In this document: one piece after another, positions 8,653 through 17,265 of the stretch | How the letters are laid out: each line of letters begins with the position of its first letter | Numbering within the stretch: position 1 is the stretch's first letter | NCBI RefSeq assembly: GCF_028736115.1 | Contig: NZ_CP117877.1 | Coordinates: forward strand, 2,170,001 to 2,234,000 | Direction: 5' to 3' | DNA length: 64,000 bases | Origin: Mucilaginibacter sp. KACC 22063 | GTDB taxonomy: Bacteria; Bacteroidota; Bacteroidia; Sphingobacteriales; Sphingobacteriaceae | The notes under the pieces: generated by a model | Seen by the model: the letters and a program-made list of their open reading frames with translations, nothing else | What the model was told of the DNA's origin: nothing | Database searches by the model: none | Position numbers and translations under genes: made by a program

Positions 8653-10602
8653 ATGAAAGTATTGATAAAATCAAAATTCATTATTTCGCTATGCACACTA
8701 AGTATGCTTTTTCACATAAGCGTATCTGCACAAGACAAACAACCCTATAAGCTTACTTCACCCAACGGAAATATCAAAGTAATTATCGAAGATCATTACA
8801 AGAAGGGAAATGATTCTGTAGCATCGGCTCATTTCAGCATCTACTATAAATCTCAAGGGAAATATACACCGGTTATTTCTGATAACGAGTTAGGTATTTC
8901 AACGGATAAAGAACAATTCAAGAACATTAACTTAAAAGGTGCCGGAGTAATCAAAGCTATATCGGCTAATTATAAAATGATTACCGGCAAACGCCGGTTG
9001 TGTAGTAATGCGGCTAATGAAAGTACACTCAGTTTTGTTAATGCAAATGGTAAGCAACTCAATATTGTATTTCGTGTTTATAATGATGGCATTGCATTCA
9101 GGTATCAGATGCCAAAATGGTCTGAACAACCAATTAACGTTAGGGACGAATACACGGCCTATCATATTCCTGAAAAAACTGACAGGTGGATGCAGACTTA
9201 TGATCCGGGATATGAGGGTTTCTATCCATACAGCACAACTGGTAAAGGAGACAAGAGCCAGCAATGGGCTTACCCTGCTCTTTTCAAGGTTGTTAATCAA
9301 CCTGTTTGGTACTTAATATCAGAAGCCAATAACAGCGAATTTAATTGCGCCGCCAGGCTTACTAATAACAATGACTTTAATACTTACAAGGTTACCTATC
9401 CCGAACCTCGCAAAAATTTCCAGCAACAAGGTGACTTATCGTCACTTCCGTGGTCTTCACAATGGCACACGCTGATTGTAGGTTCGCTGGCTACCATCGT
9501 ACAGTCTACCTTAATTACTGATGTTAGTGAGCCTAATAAATTAAGTAATACAGATTGGATTGAGCCGGGAGCTGTTTCCTGGATTTATTGGGCTAACAAT
9601 CATGGCTCAAAAGATTACAAGAAAGTTATTGAATATGTAGATCTGGCAAAAAACATGGGCTGGCCTTATGTATTGATAGACTGGGAATGGGATGTTATGA
9701 GTAACGGCGGCAATGTTGAGGATGCCGTTAAGTACGCAAAATCAAAAGGCATAAAGCCTATGCTTTGGTACAATTCCGGAACCACTGATTGGTCTGATGC
9801 TACACCGTTTGATAGGTTGCGCACAGAAGAAAAAAGGATAAAAGAGTTTCAATGGCTTAATAAAATAGGCGTATATGGCATCAAGGTTGACTTTTTTGCA
9901 GGCGATCAGCAAGATATGATGAAACTTTACCTGGATATTTTGAAAGATGCTGCTCAATACCATTTGATGGTTGATTTCCATGGTGCTACTATTCCGCGTG
10001 GTTGGGCCAGAACATATCCTAATTTAATGACAGTTGAAGCGGTGTATGGTGCCGAGTGGTATAACAATAACTCTGTAATGACCAACAAAGCCGCAGTTCA
10101 TAATACAACGTTACCATTTACCCGTAACGTTGTCGGCTCAATGGATTATACACCTGTTACGTTTTCAAATAGTCAGCATCCGCATATTACTTCTTATGGG
10201 CACGAACTGGCATTGTCTGTTGTATTTGAATCGGGTTTGCAAAACTTTGCTGACCGTCCAGAGGCTTTTTATAATTTGCCAGATGCCCCACGCAACTTTC
10301 TTAAAACGGTTCCGGTTGCCTGGGATGAAACCAGGCTTCTAAGCGGTTATCCGGGAGACCATGTCGTAATAGCAAGAAGACAGGGTAGCAAATGGTACAT
10401 CGGTGGTTTAAATGGGCAAAATAATGCTAAGACGTTACAGTTTAAGCTGGATTTTGTAAAACAAAAGCATGCAAAAATGAGCGTTATAAAAGATGGTGAC
10501 AATGATAAATCATTCAAAACAGCCGCTGTGCAAGTTTTTAAAGATCAAGATATTAAGGTAGATTGTCTGCCGCGTGGAGGCTTTGTTGCCGTTATAGAAT
10601 AA
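8653..10602 (+). CDS. GH97 family glycosidase, probably retaining (alpha-galactosidase-like)
   Basis: Periplasmic exo-glycosidase of family GH97, 649 residues with a signal peptide ending VSAQ (about residue 26), an N-terminal beta-sandwich (about 30-290), a TIM barrel and a small C-terminal beta domain. GH97 has two mechanistic groups: inverting SusB-type alpha-glucosidases and retaining alpha-galactosidase types. Here KVDFFAGD supplies Asp413 and YGAEW supplies Glu468, with the same 55-residue spacing I recall for the nucleophile and acid/base pair of the retaining Bacteroides enzyme. This points to an alpha-galactosidase or beta-L-arabinopyranosidase activity, which would suit a pectin or arabinogalactan side chain. 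The family is clear and the substrate is inference. Confidence 0.9.
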   Translation: MKVLIKSKFIISLCTLSMLFHISVSAQDKQPYKLTSPNGNIKVIIEDHYKKGNDSVASAHFSIYYKSQGKYTPVISDNELGISTDKEQFKNINLKGAGVIKAISANYKMITGKRRLCSNAANESTLSFVNANGKQLNIVFRVYNDGIAFRYQMPKWSEQPINVRDEYTAYHIPEKTDRWMQTYDPGYEGFYPYSTTGKGDKSQQWAYPALFKVVNQPVWYLISEANNSEFNCAARLTNNNDFNTYKVTYPEPRKNFQQQGDLSSLPWSSQWHTLIVGSLATIVQSTLITDVSEPNKLSNTDWIEPGAVSWIYWANNHGSKDYKKVIEYVDLAKNMGWPYVLIDWEWDVMSNGGNVEDAVKYAKSKGIKPMLWYNSGTTDWSDATPFDRLRTEEKRIKEFQWLNKIGVYGIKVDFFAGDQQDMMKLYLDILKDAAQYHLMVDFHGATIPRGWARTYPNLMTVEAVYGAEWYNNNSVMTNKAAVHNTTLPFTRNVVGSMDYTPVTFSNSQHPHITSYGHELALSVVFESGLQNFADRPEAFYNLPDAPRNFLKTVPVAWDETRLLSGYPGDHVVIARRQGSKWYIGGLNGQNNAKTLQFKLDFVKQKHAKMSVIKDGDNDKSFKTAAVQVFKDQDIKVDCLPRGGFVAVIE

Positions 10603-10795
10603 GTTGTTTTATTACGGTTTACAATATTGTATCGAGGTGATTATCATTAAAGGCTTACTTAATTGTTTGGCCGTCCAAAAAACTTTTATGGTTTTATATA
10701 GACGTTGGGAGCAATGAGTTCGGCAAGCTGCATTTCAGTAAACTACAACGAAATGACGCCTGGATGAAGATGTGCGGCGGGAACTTCGATCTTCA

Positions 10796-10829
10796 GGTTA
10801 CCGCATCTTAATGCGGTAACCTATTTTTA
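10796..10829 (+). terminator. Rho-independent terminator between GH97 and the PfkB kinase
   Basis: Perfect 11-bp stem GGTTACCGCAT / ATGCGGTAACC with loop CTTA, followed by TATTTTTAA on the + strand. It lies about 190 bp after the GH97 stop and 40 bp before the end of the convergent kinase gene. The T-tract is only on the + side, so it mainly ends the GH97 transcript. Confidence 0.75.
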
Positions 10830-10866
10830 AACCTTTCAAAATATAAGATCAGAAAATAAAGGCAAC

Positions 10867-11733
10867 TTAAAGTTGTATAAAGCGGATAACGTCCTCTTCA
10901 GTACCCTTGAACGGGCCGAAGCCACCCACCTTGATTCCTGAAATGGCCGCTGCAAAATTGCCGGCCGTTTCCACGTCGGCACCTTTTATCCGCTGGTAAA
11001 GATAGCCAGCCATGTATGTGTCACCGCAGCCAGTGGCATCATTGATTACAGCGGGCTTATAGGCGGGTATCACGTAAGAGCGGCCTTCAGCGTAAATCAC
11101 TGAACCTTTGCTGCCTAATGTAGCCACCACTTCGTCAACTCCCCACTCTGCCAGCTGTTTGGAGCCTTCCTCAATATCTGTCATACCGGTAAGGGCTTCC
11201 AATTCATGTTCGTTTACCTTGAGTATCGATACATGTTTCAGCGCCTCTATCTTCTGCGGCCAGTCGGTAGCATGCACTTGCTGATCGCGTACCTCGCGCA
11301 AATACCCTTGCGCATCTATCGAAACTTTTCCTTTACCTGCTAAATACGCGATCACATCGGCAGGAATATCATCAGCCAGCAACGCTCCCAGATGAAATAT
11401 CTTAGCATCTAAGTCTTTCAGGTCTTCCAGTTTGAAAGGCGCTGCTTTTTGCAATACACGTTGGGTTCGGTGATCCTCGTTATAGCTATAGGTGTTCTCA
11501 AAATACACCGAATGATCACTGGGGAAACTAATTACCTGGGTACCTTGTTTTTTCAGTTGATCGATCTCAGGCAGCTCGGTCTCGCCAACTGCCGTAACCA
11601 GGCCAAAATTAACATCGATATGCTGCAGGGCGTTGGCAAAGTAGTAGGCAGTACCGCCAGGCATATGTTTAGTTCCCGAAGGAGTTACCACTTTGTCTAA
11701 CGTAATGTGGCCAATACAGCATATATCGAACAT
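10867..11733 (-). CDS. PfkB/ribokinase-family sugar kinase
   Basis: Cytoplasmic ATP-dependent kinase of the ribokinase fold. From the start chosen here it has 288 residues, normal for PfkB. The family start MFDICCIGHITLD begins at 11733; an upstream in-frame ATG at 11793 would add 20 hydrophobic, non-conserved residues and is rejected. The N-terminal GGTAYYFANAL substrate-binding loop and C-terminal NDATGCGDTYMAGYL (anion hole and catalytic Asp) are present. Cys replaces the usual Ala in the GAGD motif. The substrate is not clear: related proteins phosphorylate ribose, nucleosides, ketodeoxygluconate and, in archaea and plants, myo-inositol. An inositol role would fit the inositol oxygenase 6 kb away but is only a suggestion. 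Confidence 0.85.
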   Translation of the reverse strand: MFDICCIGHITLDKVVTPSGTKHMPGGTAYYFANALQHIDVNFGLVTAVGETELPEIDQLKKQGTQVISFPSDHSVYFENTYSYNEDHRTQRVLQKAAPFKLEDLKDLDAKIFHLGALLADDIPADVIAYLAGKGKVSIDAQGYLREVRDQQVHATDWPQKIEALKHVSILKVNEHELEALTGMTDIEEGSKQLAEWGVDEVVATLGSKGSVIYAEGRSYVIPAYKPAVINDATGCGDTYMAGYLYQRIKGADVETAGNFAAAISGIKVGGFGPFKGTEEDVIRFIQL

Positions 11734-12134
11734 AAAAGGGGGAGATGTTAAATAAAAAACAACAAATATACATTTGTTTATTAAGTTTTTCATTGACGAT
11801 CAGGAAGAAGTTGATTTACAAAAAGAGAACGTTGTACATTTTGCTTCTTACCAAATAATAAAATACACTTTATCAGTTGAAAGCTTACTGTAACGTTTGT
11901 GAGATAAAAATTGATAAGAAAGATAAAACAGCGTACTTGAGTAGCTATAAAACAGGTAGATACGGGCTTCTTGATTCATTCCCCAAGGGCTTCATAAGTT
12001 TTTGCTTAATCGGTTTCGTAAATTGATTTACAGAAGAAACGGCATATCCCGGAAAAAATTCCAATTTTACAAACTGATTTGCCTCCGTACTAAGCCCGGA
12101 TGCAAAAAATTAGTAAACCTGAAATATACCGACT
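11734..12134. other. Divergent intergenic region between PfkB and GH28
   Basis: About 400 bp without a convincing gene. It must carry the promoters for the kinase (leftward) and the GH28-GH92 pair (rightward). It is AT-rich and holds the shared 19-bp element at 12006-12024. I see no clear -33/-7 promoter pair and no RNA gene. Confidence 0.6.
12006..12024 (+). promoter_or_regulatory. Candidate LacI-type operator upstream of GH28
   Basis: The sequence TTAATCGGTTTCGTAAATT matches the element at 17129-17147 at 17 of 19 positions. Read on the other strand its left half (GAAACCGATTAA) resembles the CG-centred half-palindromes bound by LacI-family proteins. It ends 111 bp before the GH28 start. The repeat is directly seen; the binding protein is inferred from the LacI-type gene at 16033-17058. 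Confidence 0.6.
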
Positions 12135-13679
12135 ATGAAATTTTTTAACATCTCCCTGATGTTGTTGCTGCCTTTTGCCGTAAATGCGCAAACCAAAGTG
12201 AGTATTGTTGATTATGGCGCAAAAAGCGATGGTAAAACCAATAATGCGCAAGCAATTCAAAAAGCTATTGACGAAACCAGTTCAAAAGGCGGAGGCACAG
12301 TGGTTATTCCTGCCGGGAGATTTTTAACTGCACCAATTAACCTCAAATCTGGCGTAAACTTATTTGTAAGCGAAAAAGCAGTACTGCTGGGAAGTGATAA
12401 ACGATTAGATTATAGTTCTGGAAATGCGCTGCCATTAATTGCGGCAGACGGTCAGCATGATATTTCAATTACCGGCCCGGGAACCATAGATGGCCAGGGC
12501 GACCTGATTCTGGAAGATCTGCTTCGATTATTAAAAGCCGGTACCTTGCAGGATGCTACCTGGCAAAAGTATAATCCGTGGCGGCAAAAACAACCAGAGG
12601 AAAGGAACCGCCCAAAACTTGTCCTTTTCAGGAATTGCAGTAACATTAAAATTAAGCATGTATTCATGAAAAATGCGCTGGATTGGGTACAGGATTACCG
12701 TAACTGCGAAAACCTGGTGGTAGACAGTATGAAGGTAGAAAGCAATACCTACTGGAATAACGATGGTATTGATATCGTAGACTGCCGTAACGTTAGGGTA
12801 ACCAACAGCTTTTTTAACGCTGATGACGATGGTATCTGTTTTAAATCTGAAAACAGGCAACATTACTGCGATAACATTTACGTGGCCAATTGTAAAGTGC
12901 GTTCAAGCGCCAGCGCTATCAAATTTGGCACGGCATCGCATGGCGGGTTTAAACACGTAAAGCTGGAGAATATCGAAATATACGATACCTACCGTTCTGC
13001 AATAGCGATAGAAGCTGTAGATGGCGGCTTTATGGAGGATATCACCCTTAAAAACATCAATGCCAGAAATACCGGTAACGCCATATTTATCCGTACCGGT
13101 CACCGCAACCAGGATAGCGTTAGCAGCTACATCAAAAAAGTATTTATCAGCAATGTGAATGTGCAGGTGCCGGCTGGTAAACCGGATAAGGGTTACCCGA
13201 TGGAAGGCCCGCCCGTACCGGGCGAACACCATGTGTTTCCTTGTGTGATAGCTGGTTTACCTGGTCACCCTGTATCTGACGTGACCATAGAAAATATAAA
13301 GGTGACTTATGAAGGTGGATATGATAAAAAAATACCGACTATCAGCCTTGATTCATTGCACACTATTCCAGAGAAACCTGCTGATTACCCGGAGTTTTCT
13401 ATGTTTGGCGAGCTGCCTGCATGGGCGTTGTATGTAAGGCATGCTGAAAATCTAACGTTTAAGTCTACCACTTTTGATTACCAGAAACCTGATCTGCGCG
13501 CAGCGTGTGTTTTTGATGATGTGAAAGGTTTGAACCTCGAAGATTTTACCATTAAGAAAGCGAAGACTACCCCTGTAATGGTATTGAAAGATGTGAAGAA
13601 CGAGTCGTTCAAAGCACTTCAATTACCGGGAGATAAAAAGGTATCCATCAAGCGAATTAACTACATATTCTATCGCTAA
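12135..13679 (+). CDS. GH28 family polygalacturonase-like enzyme (secreted)
   Basis: Predicted pectin-active enzyme, either polygalacturonase or a rhamnogalacturonan/exo-acting relative. It has 514 residues with a signal peptide ending NAQT (about residue 20). The right-handed beta-helix starts with the family opener VDYGAKSDGKTNNAQAIQ. Catalytic carboxylates are visible as NNDGID (D210) and ADDDGI (D231/D232), with H269 in the FGTASHGG turn. The NND variant instead of NTD and the long C-terminal extension suggest an exo-acting member, as in other Bacteroidota. It is first in a two-gene unit with GH92, separated by 11 bp, behind the candidate LacI operator. Confidence 0.9.
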   Translation: MKFFNISLMLLLPFAVNAQTKVSIVDYGAKSDGKTNNAQAIQKAIDETSSKGGGTVVIPAGRFLTAPINLKSGVNLFVSEKAVLLGSDKRLDYSSGNALPLIAADGQHDISITGPGTIDGQGDLILEDLLRLLKAGTLQDATWQKYNPWRQKQPEERNRPKLVLFRNCSNIKIKHVFMKNALDWVQDYRNCENLVVDSMKVESNTYWNNDGIDIVDCRNVRVTNSFFNADDDGICFKSENRQHYCDNIYVANCKVRSSASAIKFGTASHGGFKHVKLENIEIYDTYRSAIAIEAVDGGFMEDITLKNINARNTGNAIFIRTGHRNQDSVSSYIKKVFISNVNVQVPAGKPDKGYPMEGPPVPGEHHVFPCVIAGLPGHPVSDVTIENIKVTYEGGYDKKIPTISLDSLHTIPEKPADYPEFSMFGELPAWALYVRHAENLTFKSTTFDYQKPDLRAACVFDDVKGLNLEDFTIKKAKTTPVMVLKDVKNESFKALQLPGDKKVSIKRINYIFYR

Positions 13680-13690
13680 AGAATACTTTA

Positions 13691-16024
13691 ATGCTATTCA
13701 ATATCCTGACTGCTCTTTACCTTCGCTGTTCTCATAAAAAGTTATCAGCGAAGGTGCTGTTAACACTAACGGTCGTATTTATCAATTCAGCGGCTATACA
13801 TGGGCAGGGTTTAGTTTCGTATGTACAGCCCATGTGTGGTACTGCGCCGTCCACAACAAAATCAGCGGTTAAGCACGGCGTCGGCACAGAACTGAATGCC
13901 AACACCATCCCGGCGGTAACGCTGCCATTTGCCATGACGCAGTGGACGCCCGAAACCCGGCAATCAGAAACCAAATGCCAGCCGCCTTATGTTTATCAGG
14001 ATACGGTATTAACGGGCTTCAGGGGCACCCATTGGCTCAGCGGATCCTGTACACAGGATTATGGCAGCTTTACCATTATGCCTGTAAGCGGCCACTTAAA
14101 AATTAAGGTTGCCGAGTATCGTACGCATTATTCGCATCAGGACGAGGTTTGTACGCCTTATTACTACAGTTTGTTATTACGTAAATATCAGGTAAAAACG
14201 GAGGTGACAGCTACACTGCGTTGTGCCATGTTTCAGTTTACGGCTAATAAAGCAGATAGTTTGTATCTGCTGATAACACCTAATAGCGACAGGGGAGAGA
14301 GCTTTATTAAAGTTGATCAGCAAAAAGGCTTGATCTGGGGTTACAATCCTGCGCACCGCATCTACCAGGGCTGGGGAAACCCGGCGGGGTTCAGCGGTTA
14401 TTTTGTAATCGAAGTTCAGAGAGGCTTTAAAAAGGGTGTAGTATATCGCGATGGCAAGATATTAAAAACAGACACCGTACATTATGGTGAAGTTGGAGGA
14501 TATGTGGGATTGTATTTAAAAACTGGTGAGCAATTGCGCATTCGTGTAGGTACATCCTTTACCAGCTTGAATGCTGCGCTGGCTAATTTAAAAGCCGAAA
14601 TACCAGGCTGGGATTTTGAAGCCCTAAAGACCAGGAATCAACAGCGTTGGGAGAGTGCGCTTGGCCAGATCATGGTCAAAACAAGCGATGTAAAACAAAA
14701 AAAGATATTTTATACGGCTTTATACCATGCTATGCAGCATCCGCGCTTGTTTAATGATGTTGCAGGTACTTACCCTCGTTTCGCCGGGAATTACCAGATA
14801 GAACATTTAAGTAAAGGGAACTACTACGATGATTTTTCCATGTGGGACATCTACCGGGGGCAGTTGCCAATCTTCGAGATATTGAACCCCCAACTGATCA
14901 ATGATTGCGTACGATCCATGATCCTGAAGGGGCAACAGGGGGGATGGTTACCCATTTTTCCTTGCTGGAATAGCTACACCGCAGCCATGATCGGCGATCA
15001 CGGAACGGCTTTCATAGCATCGGCTTATGTGAGAGGGATAAGAGATTATGACGTTAACGAAGCTTACCGGCTGATGCACAAAAATGCTTTTGAACAATCT
15101 GCAGGGCAAGACTATAAAGATGGAAAAGGTCGCCGTGCGTTGGATTCTTACCTGAAATTTGGCTATATACCCATGGAAGATTCGGTACCCGAGGCATTTC
15201 ATAAAAAGGAACAGGTTAGCCGAACGTTAGAATACGCATTCGACGATTTTGCATTGGCACAGGTAGCTAAGGGCCTCCATAAAACAAAGGATTACCAGCT
15301 GCTGCTAAAAAGGAGTTTAAACTATCAGAACGTTTTTGATCCGTCGGTAGGTATGGCCCGCGGCCGATACCAGGATAAGCACTGGTACCAGCCCTTTAAA
15401 CCAACAAGCAAAGAACCTTACATTACAGAAGGCACCCCACAGCAATACACTTTCTATGTACCGCAGGATGTGAAAGGCCTGGCGCAGAGAATGGGAGGGG
15501 CGAAGATGCTGGAAAAACACATGGATAAGCTGTTTGATAGTGGTGAATACTGGCACGGAAATGAGCCGGGGCAACAGATCCCTTATATGTATAATTACAC
15601 GGGCTCGCCATGGAAAACACAGGCAAGGGTACAACAAATACTGGAAGACGAATACAGTGATGGTCCGGGTGGCCTTAGTGGGAATGATGACGCCGGGCAA
15701 ATGTCGGCGTGGTATGTTTTAGCATCGTTGGGTTTTTATCCGCTTAACCCGGCTACAAGTCAGTATTTGTTAAGTTCACCTATTTTTGACGGCTATCAGA
15801 TTAAGCTGCCGTCTGGCAAACAGTTCCGCGTGGTTACGCACAGGCAGTCGCCTCGGTCTGTTTATATTGCTTCTATCAAAATTAACGGCAAAGTTTACAC
15901 CGCAAACTACATCGAGCATGGAGTGATTACTAAAGGCGGCGTAATGGATGTTTATTTAAGCGATCAACCCAATAAAAGCTGGGGCGTAAAGGCGAAAGAT
16001 CAACCCGCCTCTATTACGCAATAG
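13691..16024 (+). CDS. GH92 family exo-alpha-mannosidase-like enzyme
   Basis: Calcium-dependent exo-acting alpha-mannosidase family, normally periplasmic or surface-linked in Bacteroidota. The 777 residues begin with a long signal segment (hydrophobic core about 22-37, ends IHGQG). The N-terminal GH92 sandwich shows GFRGTHWLSGSCTQDYGSF, and the (alpha/alpha)6 barrel shows DDFSMWDIYRG and GNDDAGQMSAWYVLASLGFY (about residues 663-682), both diagnostic. The usual GNDDCGQ has Ala here for Cys, a mild variation. It is coupled to GH28, so it may not act on mannan; some GH92 proteins sit in loci for other glycans. The gene ends 8 bp before the end of the convergent LacI-type gene. Confidence 0.9.
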   Translation: MLFNILTALYLRCSHKKLSAKVLLTLTVVFINSAAIHGQGLVSYVQPMCGTAPSTTKSAVKHGVGTELNANTIPAVTLPFAMTQWTPETRQSETKCQPPYVYQDTVLTGFRGTHWLSGSCTQDYGSFTIMPVSGHLKIKVAEYRTHYSHQDEVCTPYYYSLLLRKYQVKTEVTATLRCAMFQFTANKADSLYLLITPNSDRGESFIKVDQQKGLIWGYNPAHRIYQGWGNPAGFSGYFVIEVQRGFKKGVVYRDGKILKTDTVHYGEVGGYVGLYLKTGEQLRIRVGTSFTSLNAALANLKAEIPGWDFEALKTRNQQRWESALGQIMVKTSDVKQKKIFYTALYHAMQHPRLFNDVAGTYPRFAGNYQIEHLSKGNYYDDFSMWDIYRGQLPIFEILNPQLINDCVRSMILKGQQGGWLPIFPCWNSYTAAMIGDHGTAFIASAYVRGIRDYDVNEAYRLMHKNAFEQSAGQDYKDGKGRRALDSYLKFGYIPMEDSVPEAFHKKEQVSRTLEYAFDDFALAQVAKGLHKTKDYQLLLKRSLNYQNVFDPSVGMARGRYQDKHWYQPFKPTSKEPYITEGTPQQYTFYVPQDVKGLAQRMGGAKMLEKHMDKLFDSGEYWHGNEPGQQIPYMYNYTGSPWKTQARVQQILEDEYSDGPGGLSGNDDAGQMSAWYVLASLGFYPLNPATSQYLLSSPIFDGYQIKLPSGKQFRVVTHRQSPRSVYIASIKINGKVYTANYIEHGVITKGGVMDVYLSDQPNKSWGVKAKDQPASITQ

Positions 16025-16032
16025 GCATCTTT

Positions 16033-17058
16033 TTAATAGATTTGTATTGCAACAGATGTTGAACTTCTGATATTCAACGCAGAAGGTATTACCATGCTTT
16101 CTTCGGCCAGTACCAGTCCGTCATTTTTTAACGATTTTAAAAGCACCGTTGCGGCCGTTTTTCCCATTTCAAAAGCAGGTTGGGTAATGGTAGTCAGGCT
16201 GGGGTTCAAAATTACTGCCGAAGCCTGGTTTGAAAAGCAGACCACCTTCACTTGTCGTGGAATATTAATTGACAGGTGATTACAAGCCAGGTAGATTTCG
16301 GTGGTCAGCTTTTCAACGGTTGCCAGTATGCCATCCGGGCGATTGGTCTCCTGCATTAAATCTTTTATCAATTGATAATTATATACAGCATCGTCGCCAC
16401 AGTATACAATACGGCAATCATTTTCATCCAGGTTAAAATCTTTGATTGCCTTGTTAAATCCCATGATACGTTCAGACATAATAGAAAGGCTGTTTGATAC
16501 GGCAAGCAATACAATTTTCCGGCATCCGGCCTCAATTAAATGTTTGGTAGCCAGATAACCGCATTCAAAATCGTTAGTCGTGATTTTTGCCGTATTCAGA
16601 TCCGGGCATACACGATCAAAAAACACCACCGGTAACTGCCTGTTGAAATTATGGATATGCTCGAAAGAATCAGTTTCTGCAGTTACAGACATGATCACCC
16701 CATCAACCCGCCCGCCGGATAGTTCCTTCAATATAGCTTTTTCTCTTTCTAGTTTTTCGTGGGTCATGTATATGAGGGTGTGGTAGCCATTTTTAAGCGC
16801 CACTTCTTCTATGCCGTTCAGCGCGAGCGAAAAAAAACTATCAGCAACTTCAGGGATAAGCACAGCGATAGTCTGGCTCCGGTTTCGCCGTAAACTGCTG
16901 GCATAAGCGTTAGGGATGTAGTTTAATTCTTTTGCCAATTCTAAAACCTTTTGCTTGGTCAACTCACTGATCTCGTGACTGTCGCAAAGTGCTTTTGAAA
17001 TAGTAGCGGTAGATACGTTTAGTTTTTCGGCTAAGAACTTGATGGTAACGTTTCCCAT
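16033..17058 (-). CDS. LacI/GalR-family transcriptional regulator
   Basis: DNA-binding repressor (341 residues) with an N-terminal HTH (VTIKFLAEKLNVSTATISKA, residues 4-23), a hinge helix (NAYASSLRRNRSQTI) and a periplasmic-binding-protein-like effector domain (about 60-330). It reads away from the inositol oxygenase gene, and a candidate operator lies 71 bp before its start, so autoregulation together with control of unit 2 is likely. A 17/19 match to that element upstream of GH28 suggests it also controls the GH28-GH92 pair. It is the only sugar regulator in the window; no hybrid two-component sensor or anti-sigma gene is present beside either SusCD pair. The effector is unknown. Confidence 0.92.
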   Translation of the reverse strand: MGNVTIKFLAEKLNVSTATISKALCDSHEISELTKQKVLELAKELNYIPNAYASSLRRNRSQTIAVLIPEVADSFFSLALNGIEEVALKNGYHTLIYMTHEKLEREKAILKELSGGRVDGVIMSVTAETDSFEHIHNFNRQLPVVFFDRVCPDLNTAKITTNDFECGYLATKHLIEAGCRKIVLLAVSNSLSIMSERIMGFNKAIKDFNLDENDCRIVYCGDDAVYNYQLIKDLMQETNRPDGILATVEKLTTEIYLACNHLSINIPRQVKVVCFSNQASAVILNPSLTTITQPAFEMGKTAATVLLKSLKNDGLVLAEESMVIPSALNIRSSTSVAIQIY

Positions 17059-17128
17059 ACTTAATACAGTTACAGCAATTATAAAATGAGCGGAAAATAT
17101 AGGTTAAAATGTCGGCTTTACATTTAAC

Positions 17129-17147
17129 TTAATCGATTACGTAAATT
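17129..17147 (+). promoter_or_regulatory. Candidate LacI-type operator upstream of myo-inositol oxygenase
   Basis: TTAATCGATTACGTAAATT contains the palindromes TAATCGATTA (17130-17139) and TTACGTAA (17137-17144). It matches the element at 12006-12024 at 17 of 19 positions. It lies in the divergent region, 71 bp from the LacI-type start and 119 bp before the oxygenase start, well placed to control both. Confidence 0.65.
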
Positions 17148-17265
17148 TTCCCGGTCTAAAAAGAAAATCTCACAGATAAATTAATCATTTTTAAAATCGA
17201 AAGCCAATTACTAATCTAACCAATTTCTTCGAAACAGAAAGTTTGTTAGATACAATAACCGAGAA

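Noticed and set aside
10660-10811. Open stretch on the + strand after GH97 (reads through FYIDVGSNEFGK to a stop inside the terminator)
   Set aside because: No start codon in a good position, no partner and no family I can name. It could be a gene remnant, but about 50 codons in AT-rich DNA is within chance.
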